In this document: positions 9,357 through 18,624 of the stretch, piece after piece
Numbering within the stretch: position 1 is the first letter of the stretch
Layout: each line of letters opens with the position of its first letter
Source of the DNA: Brevibacillus laterosporus LMG 15441
GTDB taxonomy: Bacteria > Bacillota > Bacilli > Brevibacillales > Brevibacillaceae
Direction: 5' to 3'
Assembly (NCBI RefSeq): GCF_000219535.2
Contig: NZ_CP007806.1
Coordinates: 3,320,501-3,384,500 of the forward strand
DNA length: 64,000 nucleotides
Notes under the pieces: model-generated
Told to the model about the DNA's origin: nothing
The model's input: the letters and a program-made list of their open reading frames with translations, nothing else
Database searches by the model: none
Position numbers and translations under genes: made by a program

Positions 9357-11819
9357 ATGAAGTTACCTAACATGTATAAATGTTTGATGGCAACTGCCCT
9401 TCTCGGTCAATTTGCAACCTATCCAGAAATATCACATGCGGCTTCACACGAAAAGGAAGTAGTAACTACACAAGATGCTAATTTTAAAGGCTTAATTGGC
9501 TACTATTTTAATGATAAAGAATTAAAACAGACTGCTCTGATCTCGAATTCAGAGACAGGCGATTTATCCATTGACAGCGATCAACTAGATGACATGTTGC
9601 CTGAGGAATTGCAACAGTTTCAATCTGCCATGTGGAAAGGATTTATTAAGGTAGAAAAATCAGGTGAATATACGTTCTCCACGTCTGATAATGACCACAC
9701 CATGCTATGGATAGATGATCAACAAGTCATCGATCACTCCTCTGCTACGCAAAAAATCGAATTAAAAAAAGGGAAGCTTTATAAAGTAAAAATTACTTAT
9801 CAGCCAGAATCCGCTTCCGCTAACGAATTTGGCTTACAGCTTAACTGGATTACTCCACAAGGAAGGGAAGAAATCATTCCAGAGGGAAATCTACTGCTTC
9901 CTGACATAAAGAATCAACCAGAGAATGAATCTAGCAGAAAAAAAAGAAGTATTTCAGCTTCTGATGACGGAGTTGAAGATAGTGATGGTGACGGCATCCC
10001 TGATTCCTTAGAAGTTGAGGGATACACCTTGGATGTTAAGAATAAAAAACTTATCCTGATGCCTTGGATTGAAAAAGTTCATGGAAAAAAACGCACGAAA
10101 TCTGGTGCTCCACTAACGAAATATAAATCATCTCCATTGAAATGGAGTACCGCTTCCGATCCGTATAGTGATTTTGCCAAAGTATCAGGAATGATTGATA
10201 AACAGGTACAAGTGAGAAATCCATTGCTTGCTGCATATCCTAATTTACAAGTTCATATGGAGAAATTTATTATCTCGAAAAATAGACATGAAACGTTAGA
10301 AAATGGCGGGAATACAAGTAGTTCAATCAGTGGAAGTACTTCCACAAGCAATACTAATTCAGTAGAGGTTTCTGTTGGAGCTGAAGTCCACGCTTCCCTC
10401 TTTAATTTTGGTGGAAGTGTATCTACTAATTTGAGCGCCAGCAATTCACAGACCGTAACCATTGATCGTTCAAGCTCTGAGAGTTTAGGGAAAAACTGGT
10501 CCAAGTCCTTAGGCCTAAACGCAGGAGAGGCTGCCTATTTTAATGCGAATATCCGCTATGTGAATAGTGGTACAGCACCTATTTATGATGCAGCACCTAC
10601 TACCTCACTCGTGCTAGGAGATAACGACACCATTTCAACAATTAAAGCAAAAGAAAACCAACTAGCAAATGTAGTGTTACCGAACCGTTTTTATCCAAAT
10701 AAAGAACAAGCAGCTATTTCTCTACAAACCAAAGACGATTTCGGTTCTAGCCCTATTACAATCAATAAAGATCAGCTTGATAAACTAGAGCAAACACAGC
10801 AAATGCGCTTGCAAACAAATCAGGTTTCCGGTTATGTAGGAGTAATTGATCCTAAAACAAAATTAGTATCAGTTGATAAAGAGAAGCAATGGAGTCATAT
10901 TATCCCTCAAATTGAGGAAACTACTGCTCGATTGATCTTAAAAACAGATGATTCAGAGACAGAAAGACGAGTAGCTGCTGTTGATCCTGACGACTACACC
11001 GAACAAACGAAGCCAGATGTTACATTAGGAGAAGCGCTCCAATTAGCTTTTGGTTTTGAGGACAAGGATGGAACCTTATATTACGACAATAAAAGTATAG
11101 ATGAGTTTAAATTGGTATTTGATGAAGAAACTGCTGAAAATATAGAAAAACAATTAGAAGATATGGAATCAGAAAATATCTATGACGTCCAACTGCATGC
11201 TCGAATGAATATTCTAATCAAGCCGAATAATGATGAACCTATTGATGAAGTTGAGGTATCTGGTTGGGAAGAATTTGATGGAGAAAAATATTACAATAGA
11301 TTTGGCGTGATGCAAACTGGTTGGCAAATGATAGATGGGAAAAGATATTATTTTAATGAAAATGGTGCATTAGTACCCAACAGAGTAATTGAGGATGGAA
11401 CCTATCAAATTAAAACAGCATTAAAGAATACAAGTCTAGTTGATTGGAATAAAAGCGATAATAATATCACAGTGTGGGAAAAGAACAATGAGGATAATCA
11501 AAAATGGAAGTTAGAATATGATGACTCTCATCAAGCCTATGTGATTCGCAGCGTAGAAAATAACGATAAAATTATGGCTTGGAATGCTTATCAGGATTCC
11601 ACTAATGTATTTGCTACAGCGTTTGAAGGGAAACCCGAACATTTTTGGATTCCTGAATGGATTGATAATGACTTCTATATCTTAAAAAATAAGAAAGACC
11701 TTACTAAAGTGCTAGATGTAGATGGTTCAAACACTTCAGACGGGTCCAACATTCAGGTACGAGATTACAAAGGCACTGATAATCAAAAGTGGGAAGTAAA
11801 ACTAGTGAAAGAAAGTTAA
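9357..11819 (+). CDS. Anthrax protective-antigen-like translocation component, copy 1
   Basis: 820 residues, secreted (signal peptide to about 28, cleavage near SHAA). Order of parts: PA14 domain (~42-180); furin-type site RKKR at 194-197; calcium site D208/D210/D212/E219 in DSDGDGIPDSLE; PA domain-2 pore region (~260-525) with an ISGSTSTSNTNS-rich amphipathic hairpin; phi-clamp D460-D461-F462, equivalent to PA D425/D426/F427; domain 3 (~530-625). PA domain 4 is missing. In its place are a cell-wall/glucan-binding-like repeat (~636-676, GWQMIDGKRYYF) and a beta-trefoil of ricin type (~677-817, QKW motifs at 715 and 810). Known of the family: cleaved PA forms a heptamer/octamer pore that delivers the enzymatic partner. 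The partner gene follows at 12055. Identity to PA domains 1-3 is judged by eye and is clearly stronger than to Vip1 or iota-b. Confidence 0.9.
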   Translation: MKLPNMYKCLMATALLGQFATYPEISHAASHEKEVVTTQDANFKGLIGYYFNDKELKQTALISNSETGDLSIDSDQLDDMLPEELQQFQSAMWKGFIKVEKSGEYTFSTSDNDHTMLWIDDQQVIDHSSATQKIELKKGKLYKVKITYQPESASANEFGLQLNWITPQGREEIIPEGNLLLPDIKNQPENESSRKKRSISASDDGVEDSDGDGIPDSLEVEGYTLDVKNKKLILMPWIEKVHGKKRTKSGAPLTKYKSSPLKWSTASDPYSDFAKVSGMIDKQVQVRNPLLAAYPNLQVHMEKFIISKNRHETLENGGNTSSSISGSTSTSNTNSVEVSVGAEVHASLFNFGGSVSTNLSASNSQTVTIDRSSSESLGKNWSKSLGLNAGEAAYFNANIRYVNSGTAPIYDAAPTTSLVLGDNDTISTIKAKENQLANVVLPNRFYPNKEQAAISLQTKDDFGSSPITINKDQLDKLEQTQQMRLQTNQVSGYVGVIDPKTKLVSVDKEKQWSHIIPQIEETTARLILKTDDSETERRVAAVDPDDYTEQTKPDVTLGEALQLAFGFEDKDGTLYYDNKSIDEFKLVFDEETAENIEKQLEDMESENIYDVQLHARMNILIKPNNDEPIDEVEVSGWEEFDGEKYYNRFGVMQTGWQMIDGKRYYFNENGALVPNRVIEDGTYQIKTALKNTSLVDWNKSDNNITVWEKNNEDNQKWKLEYDDSHQAYVIRSVENNDKIMAWNAYQDSTNVFATAFEGKPEHFWIPEWIDNDFYILKNKKDLTKVLDVDGSNTSDGSNIQVRDYKGTDNQKWEVKLVKES

Positions 11820-11899
11820 GTTGTCGTTCATATTGGACAATGAAATGAACACGAAGTTGATACATTCTCCTCTCTCTATACCATAGATATCAAAAATAG

Positions 11900-11954
11900 C
11901 CCTCTTTTACATAGTAATCACATATTAGACTTACTAAAAAAGAGGGTTTTTTTC
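11900..11954 (+). terminator. Strong terminator between toxin B and A genes, locus 1
   Basis: Stem ccctctttt / aaaagaggg followed by eight T residues. It lies between the PA-like and the enzyme gene, so the enzyme needs read-through or its own promoter. An equivalent hairpin is present in locus 2. Confidence 0.8.
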
Positions 11955-12054
11955 TTCTACTGTAGCGCACATAGATAGACGATGATCTATTTTTTACTGC
12001 CTATTCAACACACTATTATCTTTTAAGATTTACTACCTGTAAGGAGGAATTTAG

Positions 12055-13947
12055 ATGCCACACAGAAATAAAATGTTGAAAGTCTTGAGTACAACTACTA
12101 TGCTGTTAGCTTTAACAGCCGCTTCTCCAGCGTTTTCCCATATTACTTATGCAGCAAATGGAATACATGATGTAGAAAATAAAAAGAAAGAGGATAAAGA
12201 AAAGAAAAACAAAGAAGATAAAGAAAAGAAAGAGCGAGAGAAAAAAGCCAGAGAAGAAAGAATGAAGGAAGTCATAAAAGGAATTGTAAAAGCAGAAGGT
12301 AACAAGGAAGATGAGCGACGCTTAGAAGATACCCAAGAACTATTAAAAAAACTTCCACCAGAAGCATTGGAAATGTATGAAAAAGCGGGAGGAAAAATTC
12401 ATCTGACCGAAAAAAGTATTGCGGAAAATCCTTTAGTCGAAAAAATCAGTGAAAAAGACAAAAATATAAAAGATAGCGAAGGAAATGAAGTATCCTTAGA
12501 TTCTCATGTTGTCTTTTCAATTGGTGGGAAGGAACCAGCTCTGATTATTCATACGGAAGAGTTTTCGGATAGCCACACAAAAAGCAAAGAGGTTTATTAT
12601 GAATTCGGAAAAGCAATCGCTCGTGATACGTTTGAAGAAAAAACTTTTGTCAATGAAGCATTTATAGATGCTTTAGATCGTGTACAAGCAGACGAGGATG
12701 CAAGCGCATTACTCCTATCCCATTTACCAACTCATGAGGGGAAGTTTGATTCCGAATATGTGAAAGAACACATCGATGGCTTTCGCGAAGTGTTTGCACA
12801 AGCCTTTTCATATTATTATGAACCAACCTATCAGCCGGTATTAAAGACTTATGCGCCTGAAATGTTCAAGTACATGGATGAAATGAATAAAAATGGATTT
12901 GAAGAAATAAATAAGAGCGTAGATGCACCAGAAAAACAGCCAGAGCGAAAAGACTTCGAGGAAAACGTAACAGCGGCTGACACATGGTACAAAGAAATGT
13001 ATAAGGATTATAGTCAAAAACTCAAGCCTGAACAAAAATCTGCCATCCAATTATATACCACGCAAAATTATAAAACGATCAACAAAGGACTACGAGAGAA
13101 CGATTTGCCTTTAGATAAGATTAAAGAAGTAAGAGATATGTCAAAGGCTTTAGCTAAGTCCCCTCTCTCAGAAGCAGGAACTGTCTATAGAAAAGTGGGA
13201 AAAGATGCGCTAGGCATTGACATAACAACTAATTTTAAAAACGAAAATGTTGTAGAGAAATTGAAAAATCAGCTAGAAGGTTCCATTAGAGAAGAAAAAG
13301 CTTTCCTTAGTACCTCAGTAGCGAACCATTTTAGTGAATCGTTTGATGCGAAAACAGTTTTAGTTAAAATAAATATTCCAGAAGGAACGCATGCTGCGTA
13401 TATTTTTGGTGATCTTGCCACCTATCAAGGAGAATCCGAACTAATCATAGATAAAGGTTCTTCTTACAGAATTGATAAAATTGACACCTACGAATACACG
13501 AAAAAGTCTGGCGTTAAACAAACAAATTTACTAGTAGAAGCAACGTTACTTCCGAGCCACCTTGCAGAAAATGTCAATACAGCAGCAAGAGAATTAGACA
13601 GACAGGGTCTAAAAGAAGATATGATAGAAAAATTAATTGATTTAGATGAGTCTCTATCTGATCTGGATCGTCTATTAAAAAAATCAGACAAAATGGATAA
13701 GGAAGAAGTAGTAGAGTTTTTTAATACGATTGTAGGTAATCTCAGTCATGTTACTAAACAAGATGCTGCTATCCTGGATTCACTAGTAACAAGTAGCCGC
13801 AGCCAAGAAAAAGAAGAATATCAAACTTGGCTAGAAGATGTAAAAACAATGTATAACCATTATGAAACAATGCAACAATTAAATGACAACGAAATCGTTG
13901 AATACGTAACTGATTTGAAGAGTAAATTAGATTCTATTACCAACTAA
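12055..13947 (+). CDS. Certhrax-like toxin: LF-type PA-binding domain plus ADP-ribosyltransferase, copy 1
   Basis: 630 residues with a signal peptide (cleavage near TYAA, ~34) and a Lys/Glu-rich segment (40-75) as in anthrax lethal factor. Residues ~75-285 match the LF/EF domain I that docks on PA: EMYEKAGGKIHL, VYYEFGKAIARD, EVFAQAFSYYYEP, VLKTYAPEMFKYM (LF Tyr236 is conserved). Residues ~300-500 are a mono-ADP-ribosyltransferase with Arg379 (TVYRK), Ser419-Thr-Ser421 and E460-S-E462 in the ARTT loop, the full R-STS-ExE set. The host substrate is unknown; Certhrax modifies vinculin. A ~130-residue helical acidic C-terminal extension (~501-630) is absent from copy 2 and looks like nothing I know. 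The start is supported by TAAGGAGGAATTTAG. Confidence 0.88.
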   Translation: MPHRNKMLKVLSTTTMLLALTAASPAFSHITYAANGIHDVENKKKEDKEKKNKEDKEKKEREKKAREERMKEVIKGIVKAEGNKEDERRLEDTQELLKKLPPEALEMYEKAGGKIHLTEKSIAENPLVEKISEKDKNIKDSEGNEVSLDSHVVFSIGGKEPALIIHTEEFSDSHTKSKEVYYEFGKAIARDTFEEKTFVNEAFIDALDRVQADEDASALLLSHLPTHEGKFDSEYVKEHIDGFREVFAQAFSYYYEPTYQPVLKTYAPEMFKYMDEMNKNGFEEINKSVDAPEKQPERKDFEENVTAADTWYKEMYKDYSQKLKPEQKSAIQLYTTQNYKTINKGLRENDLPLDKIKEVRDMSKALAKSPLSEAGTVYRKVGKDALGIDITTNFKNENVVEKLKNQLEGSIREEKAFLSTSVANHFSESFDAKTVLVKINIPEGTHAAYIFGDLATYQGESELIIDKGSSYRIDKIDTYEYTKKSGVKQTNLLVEATLLPSHLAENVNTAARELDRQGLKEDMIEKLIDLDESLSDLDRLLKKSDKMDKEEVVEFFNTIVGNLSHVTKQDAAILDSLVTSSRSQEKEEYQTWLEDVKTMYNHYETMQQLNDNEIVEYVTDLKSKLDSITN

Positions 13948-14429
13948 ATAGACTTCAACCCGTTTTTCCGTAATCTATGCACCCCTAACGCTCAGCGGTA
14001 ACCCATAAGGTTTTCCATTGACTGCTGAAGGGGTGTATTCTCTTATAAAGTCCGAGAATGGTTTTCTTAGTAATTTATAAGCCTCTATCATGCCTGCATA
14101 AGTAATACCACCTAAGTTAACTCCCAGACGAAACGATCTATTTATACGTAAAGAGCCTCCCTATCACCCACATTTTTACTCATACTTATGTCCCAGGAAA
14201 TAGCGCGCCCCTTTACACGTTTTGTTACCCCGTTTTTCTGCTTCCTATAATTGCTTATAATAAAACCTATTTTATTAAAGCAGGATGGAAAATGCTTGAA
14301 GCCACTTCACACGGCAACAAGCTGCGGATAAAAAAAGGGACAACCCCTCCTTCTATCTCTGGAGCACTTGTCCCAAAACAATCATTCCTTCACTCTGTCT
14401 TTTTTAAGCAAGAATTAGTTAAACCAAAT
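13948..14429. other. Intergenic region downstream of toxin locus 1
   Basis: No credible gene. It contains a minus-strand terminator at 14330-14374 (listed separately). Short stretches look like decayed sequence. Confidence 0.4.
14330..14374 (-). terminator. Minus-strand terminator downstream of the PTS region
   Basis: Outer stem gggacaa / ttgtccc (14337-14343 and 14368-14374) with an inner ctcc/ggag pair. The minus strand runs into TTTTTTT. It marks the end of a minus-strand transcript that would include the PTS gene and the degenerate stretch before it. Confidence 0.6.
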
Positions 14430-14569
14430 TTATGTGCAGCTCGGTACACCTAGCGATAGCAGAAAGTTTGCTAATGCTTCATTAATAGGTGTTCGAATTG
14501 TCACACCAGCAGCGTGACAACTAGGAAAAATTGGCCATTTACTTCATTTATACAAGTAACTTCTACCAT
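14430..14569 (-). pseudogene. Degenerate short coding remnant
   Basis: An ATG at 14569 follows a good AAGGTGAAAAT site and reads MVEVTCINEVNGQFF before running to a stop. A one-base shift gives HAAGVTIRTPINEALANF and then LLSLGVPSCT up to the stop at 14430. This looks like a frameshifted small gene, but I cannot name the family. A terminator follows directly. Confidence 0.35.
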
Positions 14570-14906
14570 ATTTTCACCTTGTTTCCAAGAGTATGCTACA
14601 TACTATGAAAAGAAGGAATAAAATGATAGGGACAACCTCCTAATTGAGTTAATTTCAACTGGCTTACTAGCGTAACTTCGTCTATAAAAACTGTAAGTCT
14701 CATCTCATCGCACGAATATACTTAAAGGGAAAGGATATCCTGTACATCGGTTAATCGACTTGATTTTACGTGTAATTGCCTTGTTTTCGTATGTGCCCAT
14801 GTAAAAATTCCCTTCTTGCACTACGACCTGTTAGTGCTGCTTCAGGTCCACGTTATCTGTTGCATGAAGCACTACTAGTATTTTGGTCCGATTTTAACCC
14901 ATTCAT
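14570..14906. other. Probable decayed sequence between remnant and PTS gene
   Basis: No ORF with good coding character. A minus-strand 31-codon reading frame (from about 14802, MGTYENKAITRK) lacks family similarity. Probably remnant DNA. Confidence 0.3.
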
Positions 14907-15953
14907 TTACGAAGCTGCCGCATCTATTGCTTTTCCGTCCGTACCACGAATTTGCTCTGCTGTACGAATTGGGTAATTTTTAAATAACAGTGAGCCAATA
15001 TATCCTGAAAGAATACCAGATACCATAATACATAAGAAACATAATGTCACTTTCATTGGATCGTTAAACCCGTACATAACCATAAGCCCTGCAATTGGCG
15101 TTGCTGTTCCGGTTGCATTATTAATCAGATCAAACATTGAAATAATAATTCCCGCCGTTGCTCCACCAATAAAGTTCGTTATATATACCGGTATTGGATT
15201 GGCTGAAATGAGATCCGCTTGCGTTAATGGTTCAATCGAAACGGCAATTACTGTACGCTTATCTCCGAGTTTCATTCGTTTAAAGAAAACATAGTTCATA
15301 AAGGATGAGCTTGTTACCGCCAAGGCACCAATTGCCATCGGTAGCCCTGTTAATCCGAGCAATGCTGTTAATGCCATTGAGCTTAACGGTGCAGTTGCAA
15401 CGACTGTAATAATTCCACCTAGAATAATTCCCATAATAATTGGATTGGCATCAGTTGATGATGTAATAACTGCACCGATCTGCTTCAATGTTACTGTTAC
15501 AATCGGGTCCATTCCTTTTGCAATTAATCTTGTTAATGGTGCCGCAATTACAATACAAGCAATTAAATCTAATCCTTCTGGTACGCGTTTTTCAATTTGT
15601 TTTACTAAAAATGATATAAGGTAACCGGCAATAAATCCAGGCAGCAATCCAAAATTTAACACAGAAGCCCCTACAAGCATAGCATAAACAGGTGATACAC
15701 CCATCGCTAAAGCAACCAAAGTTGCACCAGCTACTCCGCCGAGACTACCGGAAGATTGGCCAACCTCCTTTAAAAATGGTATACCGATTAAATCGCCACC
15801 AACATATAGCTGAAAAGCTTCAACTAAAAAACTAGCAACTGCCGCACTTGCTAAAGCCCCCATAGCCTTCATTCCATTGGGTGCTTTAAAACTAAAAAGG
15901 GAAAACAGACTTAGTACAAATAATAGTAATATCGTACCCTTAAGAATCTCCAT
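14907..15953 (-). CDS. PTS transporter subunit IIC (PTS_EIIC_2 type)
   Basis: The 348-residue membrane protein belongs to the stand-alone EIIC_2 group. About nine hydrophobic segments are seen, with conserved-looking GGVAGATLVALAMGV, ADANPIIMG-like TDANPIIMGIILGG and ISANPIPVYITNFIGG. It would move a sugar or related substrate across the membrane, but no EIIA/EIIB or HPr gene is nearby, so substrate and coupling are unknown. The start follows AAGGAAG. A cre-like site lies ~100 bases upstream (16056-16070). Confidence 0.75.
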   Translation of the reverse strand: MEILKGTILLLFVLSLFSLFSFKAPNGMKAMGALASAAVASFLVEAFQLYVGGDLIGIPFLKEVGQSSGSLGGVAGATLVALAMGVSPVYAMLVGASVLNFGLLPGFIAGYLISFLVKQIEKRVPEGLDLIACIVIAAPLTRLIAKGMDPIVTVTLKQIGAVITSSTDANPIIMGIILGGIITVVATAPLSSMALTALLGLTGLPMAIGALAVTSSSFMNYVFFKRMKLGDKRTVIAVSIEPLTQADLISANPIPVYITNFIGGATAGIIISMFDLINNATGTATPIAGLMVMYGFNDPMKVTLCFLCIMVSGILSGYIGSLLFKNYPIRTAEQIRGTDGKAIDAAAS

Positions 15954-16055
15954 GATATCAACTTCCTTTTAATCAGGTTTAGTATGAAATAATGCCAAAA
16001 ATCTAGTTTTCAAATGATGAAGAATGATAATACGCCCTCATTATAGCTTGTTTAT

Positions 16056-16070
16056 TAGCAAACGTTTACT
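16056..16070. promoter_or_regulatory. cre-like (CcpA) site upstream of the PTS gene
   Basis: tagcaaacgtttact matches the cre pattern WTGNAANCGNWNNCW except at one core position. It sits about 105 bases upstream of the PTS start, so carbon-catabolite control is plausible. Confidence 0.4.
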
Positions 16071-16685
16071 TTTAGTTAATTTAAAAACTTCTGATTTAAA
16101 TAGCATTCACTTTTCTTACAATAAAATTACCGTAATGAATTACCAGTAAATAGGCAGTAAAAAGAGTAGGCTCTAGCTTATTCCACATAACATGATATAG
16201 AACGTGAGCAGCACATCCTCTTAAATCACCTACCAGAGCTATGTTAGTGCAACTAACATTACTTTCTATTAAGATTGATGTAAATCGTCTGAGAACAGAG
16301 TAAGATCTTCGCAAAAAATATACTACGCCATTGAACTCTTTTTGTTTTCCCTTAAGTTCCCAGACCCTATGTAAAGCGAGCCAGATTTGTCATTTATGAT
16401 GATAGGAATACTGCTGACCAGCACGACTTGGTTTTTCTATCAAGGTGCCAATCCTGTTTATTTCACGAAGTAAATTATAGGATGCTCAACTGAAAAATGA
16501 AAGCACCACCCGGCTTTAGAGAAGCATGTACCTTCTTAACAACTTCCCCGTTCGATTCGATGTAGTGAAAAGCCAACAAGCTAGTAACTACATAAAATAG
16601 AGAGTTTACATATACAAATTAGTTCATTTTACTTGGGTCATAGCAGGTCAACACATAGTAAAAATACAACGATTAGGTTTACAAA

Positions 16686-16719
16686 AAAGTCGTCTTCTAC
16701 ATTCATAGAAAACGACTTT
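16686..16719 (-). terminator. Terminator of the YqeB-like gene
   Basis: Stem aaagtcgt / acgacttt extended by ttcta / tagaa. The minus strand ends in TTTTTT. About 20 bases after the stop. Confidence 0.75.
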
Positions 16720-16738
16720 CTTCACTAGATAAAAGCCC

Positions 16739-17458
16739 TCAGTGATTCTGTATATCCTTATGTACTTTACGCCAGTATTGTCTTGTTTTTTCGTCGCGTA
16801 CAATGTAGCCAAGCTTTGCAAGTTCATTGCGAAAGTCTCTGATATCTTCCTTTTCTTTCTTCTCTAAAGCCATTTCTCGCGCCCTCATTAGAGCATTGGC
16901 AGATGGTGATATATCGGGGGTATCAAGGACCCAGCGCCGATACTCGTCTTTAAACGGGTCCCCTTCTGAAGACCAAGGATAACCATGCTTCTGAAAGGCA
17001 TTACTTATTTTGATAGCTGATTCATCGCTTTGTTCTCGTACAAGCTCATATCCTGATTTATCGAGCATGACCAATTGTTTTCCATCCAAGAAAACTGTAT
17101 CAATATCTTTTAAGGCAATCGTCTGCTTATACTCATCCTTCTCTAACTGTACTTCCTGATTCGTAATCGTTAGGATAAGAGATTCTTTAACAACTATGTA
17201 AGCAAACACCAAACCAGCAAGTAAACCAATCACTGCCAACACGATAGTAGGCCAGAATCCTTGAAAGGAATTGATGAGTTTTAAAATTCCTCTGAATGGG
17301 ACCCAAGGAAGTGTTAAAGCCCATGCCGCTATTTGAGGAAGAAAAAAACCAAGAACTACCCCTACTATTCCGAATCCACCGTATAAAAAAATACCAATCA
17401 TTTTGGTGTATCCAACAACTGTTTTTTGTTCATTCAATGATATCTTTGATGCTGTCAT
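16739..17458 (-). CDS. YqeB-like membrane protein
   Basis: The 239-residue protein has two hydrophobic segments (~19-45 and ~70-92) followed by a soluble PH-like beta domain and a charged helical tail (EKKEKEDIRDFRNELAKLG). The layout and length resemble Bacillus subtilis YqeB, a protein of unknown function. The ATG follows TAGGTGAAAATAG. Monocistronic with a strong terminator. The family assignment is from memory, the topology from sequence. Confidence 0.6.
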   Translation of the reverse strand: MTASKISLNEQKTVVGYTKMIGIFLYGGFGIVGVVLGFFLPQIAAWALTLPWVPFRGILKLINSFQGFWPTIVLAVIGLLAGLVFAYIVVKESLILTITNQEVQLEKDEYKQTIALKDIDTVFLDGKQLVMLDKSGYELVREQSDESAIKISNAFQKHGYPWSSEGDPFKDEYRRWVLDTPDISPSANALMRAREMALEKKEKEDIRDFRNELAKLGYIVRDEKTRQYWRKVHKDIQNH

Positions 17459-18034
17459 CTATTTTCACCTACTTATGTATGATGAGCCTACTTTAAATCA
17501 CGTCTTGCGTAAGCAATGAACGATCGCTTCTCTTCTTCATTCATGTTGCTGTGCTTCTCTACTTTTGTTCACTTCTTTTGTTCACATAAAAGCTCTCCCT
17601 TGAATTTTCGATTCAATAATCAATTTTTCGAACAATCAATCAAATGTTATCGCAAAAAAATTTTCTAGTCAATTCACTGCATATTTCTAATTTATTTTTG
17701 TTTATGTAGGAGAGAATAATGGATTTTTCACTAGCACCATCCTATAAAATTGGATCAACAGTAGAAAAAGGAGGCTGCTAATTGTTTTACATAGCAGTAT
17801 TTTTCTCTGTTAATTCGTTGATCTCCATGAAGGCGTTAGTTAAACGAAGCTATAAAAGAAGGTTCTCACTCGTGCAATAAAATATTTTCGATTTTTATGT
17901 TTGTACCATATGTTGAAATAACAATAAATCTTTGTGTCCAAATTGTTAACTTAACCATATATGGAAGGATATTCCTTTCTACCAAAGAATTATTTGTGTT
18001 GTAACAAAAAATAATTTTTAGGGAGTTGAGGCAA
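17459..18034. other. Divergent region with a 13-base palindrome
   Basis: AT-rich region between the YqeB-like gene and the secreted protein gene. aaggatattcctt (17965-17977) is a perfect palindrome about 60 bases before the secreted protein start and may be a regulator site. No RNA gene recognised. Confidence 0.4.
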
Positions 18035-18382
18035 ATGTTTAAAAAATTTGTTGTTGGTGCCCTAGCCTTAGGACTTATGAGTGGATTTGGCGGTAGTTTC
18101 GCGTCTGCGGCTACTTTAGATTCCGCTCAAGAGCAGCAGATTGTTAAAGCACAAATAAGAACTGGAGATCTTTTTGTAGTTCCAGGTGGACAACCAGTGC
18201 CTTTGTATTCTATGCGTAATATTTCATATGTAGTGATATCAGGCAACTCACATTTAGAGGTATATAAAAATCCCTATAATCAAACATGGTACATGAGAGC
18301 TGATTCCCAGTTCACCGGTGGTTATATTAAATTGCTTCTCGATGGAGAAGATGAAATAGTGTATAAAGTTTATAGAAGATAG
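18035..18382 (+). CDS. Small secreted protein of unknown function
   Basis: About 115 residues with a signal peptide (MFKKFVVGALALGLMSG, cleavage near SFASA). The mature part is ~90 residues and beta-rich, with no recognisable domain. I chose ATG 18035, nine bases after AGGGAG, rather than the TTG at 18026 that overlaps that site. Monocistronic, followed by a strong terminator. Confidence 0.7.
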   Translation: MFKKFVVGALALGLMSGFGGSFASAATLDSAQEQQIVKAQIRTGDLFVVPGGQPVPLYSMRNISYVVISGNSHLEVYKNPYNQTWYMRADSQFTGGYIKLLLDGEDEIVYKVYRR

Positions 18383-18389
18383 GCTCTAC

Positions 18390-18424
18390 AAAGCTCTCCT
18401 TTTAAATGAAGGAGAGCTTTTCAA
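18390..18424 (+). terminator. Strong terminator
   Basis: 12-bp stem aaagctctcctt / aaggagagcttt with a 7-base loop, then TTT. Ends the secreted protein transcript. Confidence 0.8.
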
Positions 18425-18624
18425 TTCACTCTCGTACATGCCCCAAAAACCACCGCCTACTGATCCGCCGGAAAACCATAGTCCTATCCAAAAGAAAGCA
18501 TGAAAATAAAAAGATCACGCTGATGTCGCGATCTTAATTTACAAGATTACGATGTATTTTAGATGTGTTTTGCTACCAAAAAAATTAAAGCTATTCATGT
18601 ATTGATTTATCGTGTTAGATCGAG

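Larger units (their letters stand above)
15954..16738. other. 785-base non-coding region
   Basis: Holds the PTS promoter and cre-like site at its left end and the terminator of the YqeB-like gene at its right end. The middle shows only short ORFs without ribosome-binding sites. I see nothing else. Confidence 0.4.

Noticed and set aside
9357-13947. Naming the pair Vip1/Vip2 or ISP1/ISP2
   Set aside because: Vip2 has two ADP-ribosyltransferase folds. Here the N-terminal half instead shows lethal-factor domain I motifs, and the pore protein matches PA more closely than Vip1.
16096-16314. 72-residue minus-strand ORF
   Set aside because: No ribosome-binding site, no family pattern, AT-rich spacer.
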